A stretch of DNA of 64,000 nt from Cinclus cinclus. Its lineage: Eukaryota > Chordata > Aves > Passeriformes > Cinclidae. A model generated the notes under the pieces. It worked only from the letters and a program-made list of their open reading frames with translations. It ran no database searches and was not told the origin of the DNA. Where the stretch lies: NCBI RefSeq assembly GCF_963662255.1, contig NC_085047.1, forward strand, positions 111,820,214 through 111,884,213. The letters are read 5' to 3'. The position numbers and the translations under genes were made by a program. Below, one piece after another: positions 10,052 to 20,868 of this stretch; position 1 is the first letter of the stretch; each line of letters begins with the position of its first letter.

Positions 10052-11771
10052 TTTTTTCTGCCACGTTCTGATAAATCTGAATTGGATTTAAATTTTTTTA
10101 AAAAGCCAAACAAAGAGGTCACACCACCTGGATTTAGTGTGAATTCTGGTCTGAAAGCATGGCTTGCAGCAATGCTGAAAATGTCCTGGTTTTTACCTTG
10201 AGTCATTTTATATGTTACTCATCACATGTGCTTGGCCACATATTTAAACACAGTCAGTTCATTTTCCTTCAACACATGAAGAAAAAGCTACTTTCTTCAA
10301 CATCACACTCAGACTGTTGGTGTTTCTATTTCATTCACTAACTGAATAATGTACTTCTTGCCACTGTGGAAAATTGTTGCACATGGGCTCAAAAGCCTGT
10401 TCCTGAAACTTGCTTTAACATTTCACAGCCAAACCTTGTTTCTGGTGCCACTCCATTAAAGCCAACAGAATGATGATGGGGGTAAAGCTGAAATTGTAAT
10501 GTGCCTGTGTACTAAGGTGAGGTTTGATTTGATGTGCACATAAAAGCACATCAGAATTACTACTGGATTCCTGTATTAAGTTTTCAGGAGTCTGGGAAAT
10601 GCCATGCAGTCCCTGTCATGCATTGCTGAAGACAGTATACACTTAAAAGTCCTTGGGATGTGAGATGATGCAAAGTCAGGCCAAAATATGAGACAAAATT
10701 TGCTTATTAAAGGAATCCAGGCTACTCAATCTCTATTTTGACTGATACTTGCTGGATGAGTGACGCTGTATAAGTCACCTTATCTCTGCATCAGTTTTGC
10801 CAGACTAAAAAATGAGAAAAATGCTCATAAAGAGAGAAAGAAAAAAAATGTCACTTTTAATTTGATACTCCACACTATCAGGCCTGCCAATGTAATAATT
10901 GTAGTAATCCTGGGCTTCAGTCAGTTCCCCTTTCCCTGGGATCAGAGCCTGCAGTGATGCAGGATTTGGAAGCACAGGGTGGAGACACCCACACTGTTCA
11001 TCCGTGGTCAGCTTTGAGCTGGAGTGAGGAGACCTGCCAGAACCCCAGGGGTTCACGCTGAGCATCTCTTCACCCCACAGTATGGATTGTTTACCTTACA
11101 CAATAAAGAGCTGGCTGCAAGGATACCATAGTTAAATCTCCCAAAAGGCCCAATCCAGCAGAGTGAAGTGCACACAAAACCTAGGCAATCTATTCTCATC
11201 CCACCCCTGCAGAATGTGAACTGCAAAAGAAAAGCTACAGAGAAAGAAGAGGCTCGGGCATCCTGAATGAAGAGGTTTTGCAACCCCCTGAGACCTCTGC
11301 ATGGCTCTGCCTGCTGGTTTGGGAAGATCCATCCATCCTCTGGCTCCTGTGTGGATGACCCCTTCATAACTGCCTTTAGAGCATTTAGACTGGATGTGAG
11401 TTAGGGAGCAACATCAGAGATGATGCACGAATGTGGGGTATCCTAGAAAAATCTGTGTTCAAGGTTGAACTCTATCCCTAGGCAGGATAGAACTGCTCCA
11501 AATTTTCCATTCTTGAAACCAGAGTTTCTTGCCTTCTCCCGAGGAAACCTGTGAGTTTTTGTCTGGGCATTGGCACTGCTGGTGTCAACTCTACAGAACT
11601 GCCAGCTCTGCTCTGAACGTTCCACCTTCCCCCTTCTCAGCTGGCTGCTCTTCCCCAGCTGCAGTGCCATCCTTGGCACTGGCACCTTGCTCGACCAGGG
11701 GACGCGGTCATGGAATTGCCGGTGTGGAACTGGGGAGGGGCAGTGGCTTAGGGCAAAAAGAGACAAAAATT
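10052..11771. other. Non-coding stretch, GC rising after 11500
   Basis: No recognisable exon. From about 11520 to 12290 the base composition is richer in G and C, which lengthens chance open frames. One of 234 codons, at 11570-12274 on the plus strand, contains the 17-bp repeat below and has no family likeness, so it is not called as a gene. Confidence 0.55.
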
Positions 11772-11822
11772 CCTGGCTGTGTGTCTGTCCTGGCTGTGTG
11801 TCTGTCCTGGCTGTGTGTCTGG
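11772..11822. repeat. 17-bp minisatellite, three copies
   Basis: CCTGGCTGTGTGTCTGT is repeated three times in tandem, the last copy differing only at its final base. The near-identity of units implies recent expansion, so the locus is probably polymorphic. Confidence 0.92.
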
Positions 11823-13119
11823 CGCAGCCTCGCTCCCCTCGGCAGATGGAGCAGGTCTTGTACCAGAGCCAGCTGCCTCACAGGGCTCTGAAGCAGGACA
11901 GGGCTCTGCTGTGGCACATGTGCAACAAGATGTGGAAGCAAACAAAGTTTGGGAATAGAGGGTACAGGACAGGAATGGTGAGAAATCTTCCAATGAGGGT
12001 GAGGCAAAAGTTGACAAGAGGAGGACATGGATCTCACTTGAAGAAATGCAGTGAGTGCAAGCAGCCGTCACATCTCTCAGCACCTGAAATTATTGGAATT
12101 GGCTTGCAGTGGGAAACAGTGGGGGCTGTACTGGGAACTACACCATCATTTCCAACCTGTCTGGGGATGGAAGCAACCTTCCAGACACTGGGGGAACAGG
12201 AGACTAGCACAGGGAGCTGTGCCCAGCTCCTCAGAGAGCCTGGAGCCAGGGCGCTCTGTGTGGCTGTAAACTGATTCCATCCCTCTCAGTGGGTGCTCAG
12301 GCTGAGGGCTAATGATGCTAATTGAAATGTCGACCTTAACAGTTGAATTGCACAGCAAACAAATATCATTCAGATCTTACATTTATATCTTACTCCTTTT
12401 GCATTTATAAAAAGAAATTGTTTTAGCTACCGTGGTAGATAGATGCAGAGTCAACCAATTGCTAGAACTGCTACATATCTTCACCTCTAAACTATGTCTG
12501 AATCAAGGTATTGCTTAGTTTGCATTTTAAAAATTCTCCATTTTCCTACGGATACCACTAATATAAACATTTCATAGCTGCTGGAATTGCTTGGTCTCCC
12601 CTCAGCCAGCTGCAGAAGTATATATATTTAATATATTTTCAACAATTGGTCATTATTTATTAAAATATTATATAAGAAATTTAAATAATTTATCCTATAA
12701 TAATTTACTTTATAATAATTTCTACAATATATTGAAATTTTCCTCAGTACGAATAATGGTGTCAAAACAGAAACAAACACAGAGGGACTCTGAGGTAAGT
12801 TGCATTGAATCTAATAAAAGCTAATGACAATAATAAACAAACAGCACAAACCTACTCTCTGAAGGCACTGGATTGCGTAAAGAATAATGAAAAAAAAAGC
12901 CATGAATATATGCTTATAAAAGCCATTATATATGCTTATAATATATAAAAGCCAAGAATATAGGCTGCTGTCATAATTTTCCAGGTTCTCTTAATATCAG
13001 CCATGGCCAGTGCATTGCCAGATTTTTCAAACAATACTACTGTGCCTAATTAAAGCACAGTCCTCGCTGATCCAAAATTTCTTGGATTATTTTTGAGAAA
13101 ACTGTTTCTGAGATTATTT
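11823..13119. other. Non-coding stretch with AT-rich block
   Basis: No exon recognised. About 12618-12740 is almost pure A/T, with loosely repeated ATAATTTA and TATAATAATTT words and an ATG-poor, stop-rich character. Short runs around 12897-12962 repeat 'aaagccat/aatatatgcttata'. Confidence 0.55.
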
Positions 13120-13222
13120 CTCAGGAGCCACAGGACCACTCAATCTCTGCTCATAGCAGGGAGGCTGGAACTGGAGCATCTTTAAGGTCCCTTCCAACCC
13201 ACATCCTTCCATGATTTTTTCC
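13120..13222 (+). mobile_element. CR1 LINE 3' end fragment
   Basis: The 3' hallmark GGTCCCTTCCAACCCACATC followed by CTTCCATGATTTTT lies at about 13188-13221. It is preceded by a diverged 'ggctggaactggagcatctttaa', matching the CR1 end in sense orientation. The upstream part is too decayed to place the left boundary well. Confidence 0.75.
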
Positions 13223-16201
13223 TGCTTTGTGGGGGCAAACCCCCTGCCAGAGGTGTGAAACAATTCCAGGACTTGTGGTGCACCACCAGTTTTGAAACCA
13301 GGCCACTGTGATACTTCCAAGGGTCTCATTTTCAGCATCTCACCTGGGACTACCCCTGTATCCCTCCTAACCCACCAGCAGTGATGGGAGCTGATGGGCT
13401 GCAGGTGGGACTGGCTTCTCTTCTGTCTTCCTTTTAGCTCAGGAAGAATATCACTGACAAGTGAGTCCTTTTCGCAAACATTTTATTAATACAATTGAAA
13501 AACAACTACCACAACCCACTCATCCCTCCCCCCTCCAGCAACACCATCAGACACCTTTCACATACTCCCTCTCTTTTCATCCAGTCTAAGTTTTTCCAAA
13601 AGATCAAAAGCTCCTAAGACTGCTGGCCAAGTCATATTTTCCTCTTGTCAGCTAGTACTATTTTCTTAGCAGACACATAGGATTATACCTGCCCTTTTTT
13701 TTTTTGGTATTATTTTTCTTTTTGTTTTGTTTTGTTTTTTATTTTGTTTCTTTCTTTCTTTGTCTCAAATGAAACTTTGCTAGACACAGGCTGAAATTGC
13801 AAACAACTTGCTGGGAAGCTATAGTAAGCAGTTAAAAAGAGCATTCTGGCAGTAAAATTATTTTTAGCCAATTACATTCTCTATCTCTCTCTCTTCTTAT
13901 CATTGCCACTGCTCCACAAGCAAGCTGCCTGTTAACATTCGAGAAGGAGCTCACAGAAGCCTTGATGTGGTTTAATGTGCTCCTTGCCTTCTAGGGACTC
14001 TACGTGCAGGTTTGTTTCATACATCTCTCCTTAGGCTGGGTCATGCAACACCAGGGCCCTGCACAGCTCACCCAATAGCTAAATACACATTTTTATGTCG
14101 TTTTGAATTATGTTTTTTAGCCTGCAGCCCATTACCGCCTTCCCACTTTTCTCGATATCAGTTATCAACCAACATCTAGGCAAGAGGTTCCTGAGGATGT
14201 CGATACAGCACAGTTGGAATCTACCTTGACAGATCATCCTGAACAGAGAGTTTGTCTTGTAGGATCCATTAAAAGAAGGAAAAAGAATTATAACATGTGC
14301 TCTTTCTAGGTGTCCAATACTCTCTTTATTTATTTGACTGGTTTATTTGGCCTCCTGAGCTTCTCCTCTGTACCACAGCTCTGCCTGAAGCTTCCTCACG
14401 CTGTGCTGCACTTTGGCAGAATCCAGGTCTGATAGGGAAGCTCAGCCCACAGAGGCTGTGCATGGGGAGCCCACCTCCCTGGTGAAATTCACAACCTCTT
14501 TTCATATGTCCATATTTACACAAAGGCAGCCTTCATGCTCCTGACTCCATTTAATCTTCCCCATCTCCCCTCCAAACAGCTCAGCTCCTTTTTGTTCAGA
14601 TCCTCCCCAGATTCACTCCCATTGTGCATTGTAGATGCAGTCCCTTGGCATAATGAACTCCCTCACAGCTGTAGCAACTATTGTTGAATTGTCAGTTCTA
14701 TTTAAAATGTCAGGATTAACTGTTACCCAGCTGGTCATCTGAGCAGGAAGAACACGGGCTCATTTGCTGTTGCCTGGTACATGGGAGACGTGAGAGATTT
14801 CTGCAGGGAAGCACCACGGCTTGGTAGGCTGAGAGTGAAAAACTCTGGTCTCTTTCTTCCCTTATTAAATTCTACCTCTGCCCTATAAATATCTAAAAGG
14901 TAAAACACAAAATTGAGTCTCATTATAACATTCCATTAATAAGTCAAGGGTATGTTTTATACAGGAAAATAAAAGAAGTTTGTGCTTCAGTGCTAGAAAT
15001 AGTGTGTTAATCAAAAATAAAGAGGCTGAGGCTTTTGAGCTCAGGATCTGTGCCTTTTCAAAACAAATATTGCAGTTTCACAATACTTGCAACACAGCCT
15101 GATCAATGCTAGCACGCAGCTTCACGGATGGATCACTGGTGCTGGAACTGCTCTCCATGGAAATTTTGATCCAGTTCTACTCAAATTTCATAAAATGCAT
15201 GAGAATCAGAATTCTTAAAAAACCAAATATTTCCAAAGCACATATTTCTGGTTTAGATCCATACTCAGCCTAGAAAGAACACACTTGCTTGAAGTGGATT
15301 GACTGGTTTGACATTAAGATGTTACAGACTCTCTGTAGAAGTTCTAGAAATCCTAAAGTTTTATCCACCGTCAGTCTTACTTTAACATTTCCTCTCCTAG
15401 ACAAGAGATCATGGCTTTCAGACATTTGTCTCAATTAGTTTGCTTGCCAGTTTAAACACGTGTCCCAGTTTAAGATAATTATGTGTCATTTAAAAATAAG
15501 TTCACATTAAAAAGACTCATTAGAATTGTTTGCAATCATATTAAATAATTAGTCAAAGTTATTGTAACATTTTAGACTGATGGTATCTACAGATGAGATC
15601 AATTTATCATTTGTTGATCATGGTTCAAAACATAGGTAAAATCCCAAGAAATTACAATCCAACATTGAAAGCATAAAATTGTATTTTTATAAATTGAACT
15701 GGAATGGAGTGCTGGGATTTGACTGCCTGAATTTGTTTCTGGGAAAAAATATCAGCCAGAAATCATAGTTGGGAACTCAGATGTTGCTTGCTTTCACTTA
15801 TTTTATGTAACACAAGAGCACAGAGCAGAGATTAGCCTGATATGAATGTGGGAGAGTCTTAGAGTCAAGAAGCCTGCAGTGAAAACATTATTTAGAAGAG
15901 GAAGAGCACCACCAGGTTACATTCAGCAAACTGTCCAGTGAGGAATGTTGGGCTCAGACACCTTTGCAAATTATTAGAGACAATTTCTGTACTTTGTAGG
16001 GCAAGGACAGCTTTTACTGATACATTGTCTCTGTGAAGGAATATAAATATTGGACTAAAAATAAAACCAAAGACTGAAATGGGAGTTTGTATAGTCCATT
16101 TTTATACTTAAGCGGAAATATAATTTCTTTGTGCATCCCTAAAAGCATTCTCTTCTGATTGGCCTGATAAGTGACACAGAAAAGATTGCTAAAATCTCTA
16201 T

Positions 16202-16205
<4 letters not shown>
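13223..16205. other. Non-coding stretch with T-rich tract
   Basis: No recognisable exon. A T-rich simple tract with TTTG and TTTC words lies at about 13693-13762. The remainder looks unique and AT-rich. Confidence 0.6.

Positions 16206-16253
<48 letters not shown>
16206..16253. repeat. (TA)n microsatellite
   Basis: About 24 uninterrupted TA/AT units. Such tracts melt easily and can extrude cruciforms; length polymorphism is expected. Confidence 0.97.
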
Positions 16254-16258
<5 letters not shown>

Positions 16259-16729
16259 TAAAGTAAAAATTTTATTCAGTCATCCCATATTTGTAAGACT
16301 TTACAGGCTAAATAGGAATTGTAACTTTTAAGTAAGTGCTCCTTTTGGTGTCCTTCCAATGTCACATTCTGCTGGCCAGGAAGGAACACCCTTCAAGACG
16401 ATGGCGGGGTGCAGCAAATTCCATCATTTTTATGCAATATTGGAAGGGGACAGAGTGTTCTGCATTTTAGGGTACCAAAGTATCCTCTAAAAGATCTTTT
16501 CCAGATGTTTGTTTCTCTTAAAACTTTTTGTTTTCAAAGTGTAGCTTTCCAAGTTTGCTCCTGGATGTCTTTTGTTTTGTTTTAAGTAGAGTAAAAGTTG
16601 TCAGGTACATACTCTCAATATCAGGCGTGGGAAAGTTCTGGTAAATCTTGTCAGCAAGGTACATTTAAATTATAACTGATTCTCATTTCCTACCTCTCTG
16701 GAACACCAGGAAAACAGTAAAATTGCCAC
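16254..16729. other. Non-coding stretch
   Basis: Nothing recognised between the TA microsatellite and the T/G tract. Confidence 0.6.
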
Positions 16730-16872
16730 TGTTTTTTTGTGTGGGTTTTTTTTTTTTTGCTTGTTGGTTTTTTGTTTGTTTGGGGGTTTTTTTTGTTTGT
16801 TTGGTTTTTTGGTTTTTTTTTGGTGGGTTTTTTTTTGTTTGTTTGGTTTTGTTTTTGTTTTTTGTTTTTTTT
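16730..16872. repeat. T-rich, G-interrupted low-complexity tract
   Basis: About 140 bases of T runs interrupted by G or GG (TTTGTTTGTTTGG words). Open frames across it give Phe/Leu/Gly-rich or Lys/Gln-rich strings that are artefacts of composition. It resembles the complement of the A/C tract at 8430-8580. Confidence 0.85.
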
Positions 16873-17307
16873 ACTTCCTTTCTTGATTCATCCAGTGACC
16901 TTCCAGACCAAGAGCAGGATACCCAAAAGTATAAAATTCCCTCAGTTTTGTACCTGGGTATTAATTTTGGTTCCCAGCTTCTCTTCTGGACAAAGAGGAT
17001 TAAGTTCTCTTTCCATTTCATCCAGTTGCAAAACACCTGCCAAGGACAACAGGGCCAAAATTTTACCCAGAAATTTCATTCCACTCTGTGAGGTTCCTGA
17101 TGGTGATGGCACATCAGAGCTGGAGCTCTGCTGCACTTCCAGAGCTCTGCAGGATCCCTCTGGGGTCACACCCAGAGGATGAAGGGCAGAGCATGCCCTG
17201 AAGTGGTTTTAGTTTTCTAACCAGTAAATGAACATAACTCAGGGGGTTTCTACAGCAATACCTATTGCAGTAATTTCTTTAACAAGGCAGACCTAAGTAT
17301 GGCTTTT
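16873..17307. other. Non-coding stretch
   Basis: Unique-looking sequence of moderate GC without a recognised feature. Confidence 0.55.
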
Positions 17308-17308
17308 A

Positions 17309-17359
<51 letters not shown>
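17308..17359. repeat. (TTA)n microsatellite
   Basis: About 17 uninterrupted TTA units. The poly-Leu frame across it is an artefact. Confidence 0.97.
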
Positions 17360-17876
17360 ACATGTATCTGTTTATATTATACTTTTCCAAGTACAAAAAT
17401 AAAGTACAAACACTTGCATATCTGCTACGTCTCATGTTTATGTCTTTTACTGCTCTTCAAGGAAAAAAGGGAGATGAAATTTTGTGATTTAGTTTTTTAC
17501 TGTAAGAAAGTGAAATTAAATATAACTGTACTTAAGAGTGCAATACTATTGTTTATATACATAAATCTATATTTCTATCTATGCATATAAATACATACAT
17601 ATATATATATATGTACATATGTACATGTACTTATATAAGGACAGACACATGTGATTTGAGTTTGTCTGACCAAGGATTAAATTCCAAACTATCCCTCTGG
17701 AGACAGAGCTATTTATTGGACCTTTTTTAGCTGAGGAGGATACAGCCTTCCCATGGCTGTTGAACTGAGGAATGTAGCAGCAATGTCAAGTCTGTGTCAT
17801 GCCTCCATCATGGGACTTAGATTGTTGTTTGACCCACAAGAGTAGCTCACTATATGCTGTATACAGAAAGAAAAAG

Positions 17877-17878
<2 letters not shown>

Positions 17879-17929
<51 letters not shown>
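17879..17929. repeat. (TA)n microsatellite
   Basis: About 25 uninterrupted TA units. This is the second long TA tract within 1.7 kb. A shorter imperfect alternating purine-pyrimidine stretch with TA and GTAC words lies at about 17595-17632. Confidence 0.97.
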
Positions 17930-17931
<2 letters not shown>

Positions 17932-20344
17932 CTGTACCAAATCAGTGGATTTAAAAATCTTTGTGTGTCAAAAATGCACTTATTTTGATGTCAGTCCAGC
18001 CAAGTATAGTCTCATGGTCATATACCTCTCACAGTCAAATTCCATCTTTTGAGGTTCATGAAACCCTGATGGAAATGAGACATTCTGTGGCTTAAGAATG
18101 AATTCAGAATTTAGGCTGAGCATTGTCAGAGCCATTATTTAGGAATTTTGAATTCCAAGAAAGCATCAGTTCCCATGTACCTCCATTCATACTTTGCCTA
18201 GGGACAGCAAAGTACTTTTCAGGAGTATCACAGCAGTCCAGAGAAATTTGGGAATCTGTTGCACAGGGCAACACTTGGGACTACAGATGGACTTGTCATG
18301 CCCTGAACTGGGATCCTCCTTTAGCTCTCCTTTCATCCACCAAGACAGAGTGAAATGTATTTACAAATACCAGAATTAGCTGTACCATGTGATTAGTTAA
18401 GCCCTTTTTTAAAAACATGTGGGCTGGCCCCCTCTCCACCACAAGCCTTATAAATAACTTGCTTCCTGGCTGTTGTGTTGACAAACTGAGCTCTTTCCAC
18501 CACCTCTGCCACCCCCACCCCTTCACCAACACATGCTACTCCTCCCAGGACTTCAAAGTTTATTTATCAAGCATTTTTGGGGGGTGGAAGGTGAGCAGGA
18601 GGGAGGAAAGAAGAATCAGATTTTTCCTAAAATCAAAACCATCAATTAAAACCAAATTCTTTCTTGTTGCATGTTGGGACACACAGGAACTAAGCCCCAC
18701 CGTGTTTTGAAAGTAACACAAAGGTCAGCATGGGGTTGCTCAGGAAATCTTGAACTTGAGAAATCCTGCAGGACTTTTCAGGTGTCACTGAAGTGGACTG
18801 GAATCCACCCGGAGTAAGACACTTCCAGCCCTGTCCTGCTTACCTGGCCCAGTGATGCTCACTCAAACTCCCATTCCCAGGCTTTATGATCTTACTTAAA
18901 AGCCAGGTAATGGCTGGCCTTGTGAAAATCCCTCTTCAGTGCCAATGATGTGATCTTCAGGATATTCAAAAGTAAAATATCCCCCAATTTTAATGCTAAA
19001 GCCCTACTTTATACTGCATGCACAACCATAAAATACCTTCCAGTAAGTGCTTCACATCCAGTGCATTATGCACAGGGCTGAAGGGTTGTGGTTTTTTTTC
19101 TGTCAGAGTCATTAGGAGCTAGGAATAAGTAGCAAGAAGTTTCAAGTGACTCACCACAAGCGTGTTAAATGCACAAACTTAGAGGTAAGGGGTTATCTCT
19201 GTCTCTTGTTCGGGAGTCTCCCAAATGCTGACTTGTTTTTTTACCTATACGAAGCGTCTGATGTCACTCCTGTGTGTGGGTGGAAAATGCTGTACAAAGG
19301 TTAAACAAGTTCTTTCATCCTTGCTCATGAAAGTAGGCTCATATTGCATTTCCAGTAACTAAGTGCATTACTATAACAGGTTGGGGATTTACTTTCTGCG
19401 TGCGTCTGTACCTCTGGTGACTAAATGGCCATGTGCTCTCCCCATTCCTAATGATGTTGCTTAAATTATTGCTTAATCTGAATGCTCTTTTGGCCAGAGT
19501 TTAGCAAGGTAGTGCAGCCAACATTCCCTACTATCAGTGAGCAGCCTTTCTAGCACAGCAGCGCAGAACCTGCTCTGCAGGCTACAGAAATGAACATTTT
19601 AGAAATTAAAGTGTTAAAATTGCGTCCCATAAAGTGGCTTGTTTCTTCGGCCAAGTACTCAAACAGAAAGATGTCACTGAGTTTAACACAGGAGCACACA
19701 TTTGCATGTGAGCACAGGAAAAATCCCACTGGTGGTAGCCTAATATTAAGCAATAGATTTTGAGTTTTGCTAGATGGAAGCCCGAAAGAATCTAGAACCA
19801 GTGGAGTTACCTCAGTGGGTATTATGCAATAAAACTATCCCAAAGCCTCAGATAAAGTGGGGTTTTTTCCCCCAGAAAGGCTGTTTAACACGTGGCAGCC
19901 CAGGATGCTGGAGAAGCCCTGCTCATGGCTGAAATATGAAATATGAAGGCCAGGCACAAGATGCACTCGGAGGTGCAGCCGGAGCCGGAGGAGCTTTATG
20001 TGAGTCATTTTTTGCCAGCGTAGCTCCCGTGCTGCAGGAGGAGAGGTGTATCAGCACAGAGACCATCACAGCTACCCCAGGGTGGCTCTGAGGCTGCCAG
20101 CTCCACCTGGGCCAGCCCGTTCAGAGGAGCACAGATGTGTCTGCATGAGCCCCAGTGCCAGCTCTGCACTGACAACTGGAGCACAGCGCAGACCCCTGCG
20201 ATGGAGAGCCAGAACAAAGAGCCCAGATGGCCTGGCAGAAACTGAGCTGGGGTGTCTCGTGTGTTCTAGCAGGGCTACTGATGGAGATGAACCTGAGAAA
20301 GGGATGTGTGTTTATGTGGGAGCATCTGGAGAACACACACACAT
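17930..20344. other. Non-coding stretch
   Basis: No recognisable exon or repeat. Open frames are short and overlap on both strands. Confidence 0.6.
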
Positions 20345-20868
20345 ACACAGACTCACAGAGAATCAGAGAGTTGTTTGAGCTGGAAAAGGCATCAGTTCAA
20401 CTCTTAACCCAGCACTGCCAGATCTAGCACTAAACCATGTCCTTCAGTGCCATGCTTACACTTTAATATATAATAATTAATATATTATACAGAAGACCAG
20501 TTTTTGGTCTTTTAAATACCTACAGGGTTGGTGAACCCACCACTTCCCTGGGCAGCCTGTTTCAGAGCTTGGCAACTGTTTTTGTGAAGACATTTTTCCT
20601 GATATCCAACCTAAACCTCCCCTTAAAGGGAAACTTTCTTCTCTTGTCCTGTAAATTTTTCTGGGGAGAAGAGACCAACGCCTACTTGGTCAAAACCTCC
20701 TGTCAGAGAGTTTTAGAGGGTGATAAGGTCCCACTTGAGCCTCCTTTTATTCAGGCTAAACACCCCCAGCTCCCTCAGCCACTGATCATGAGACTTGTGC
20801 TCCATCCCCTTCCCCAGCTCCGCTGCCCTTGCTAGGGGTCCAGAGCTGAACACATTATTGTCTACAAC
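20345..20868 (-). mobile_element. CR1 LINE fragment, with internal insertion
   Basis: It begins with a 3'-end signature in reverse (GACTCACAGAGAATCAGAGAG, then a degraded 'gagctggaa'). It continues through CR1-typical blocks in reverse: 'accacttccctgggcagcctgtttcag', 'cctgatatccaacctaaacctcccct' and 'caggctaaacacccccagctccctcag'. The sense strand of the element is minus. It is 5'-truncated, as most avian CR1s are. About 43 bases of AT-rich sequence near 20463-20505 interrupt the expected continuity. Confidence 0.9.

Noticed and set aside
11570..12274. 234-codon plus-strand frame
   Set aside because: It crosses a 17-bp tandem array, overlaps minus-strand frames, lies in GC-richer sequence and shows no family likeness.
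16723..17182. Frames rich in Phe/Leu/Gly that look like membrane segments
   Set aside because: They are translations of the T/G low-complexity tract.
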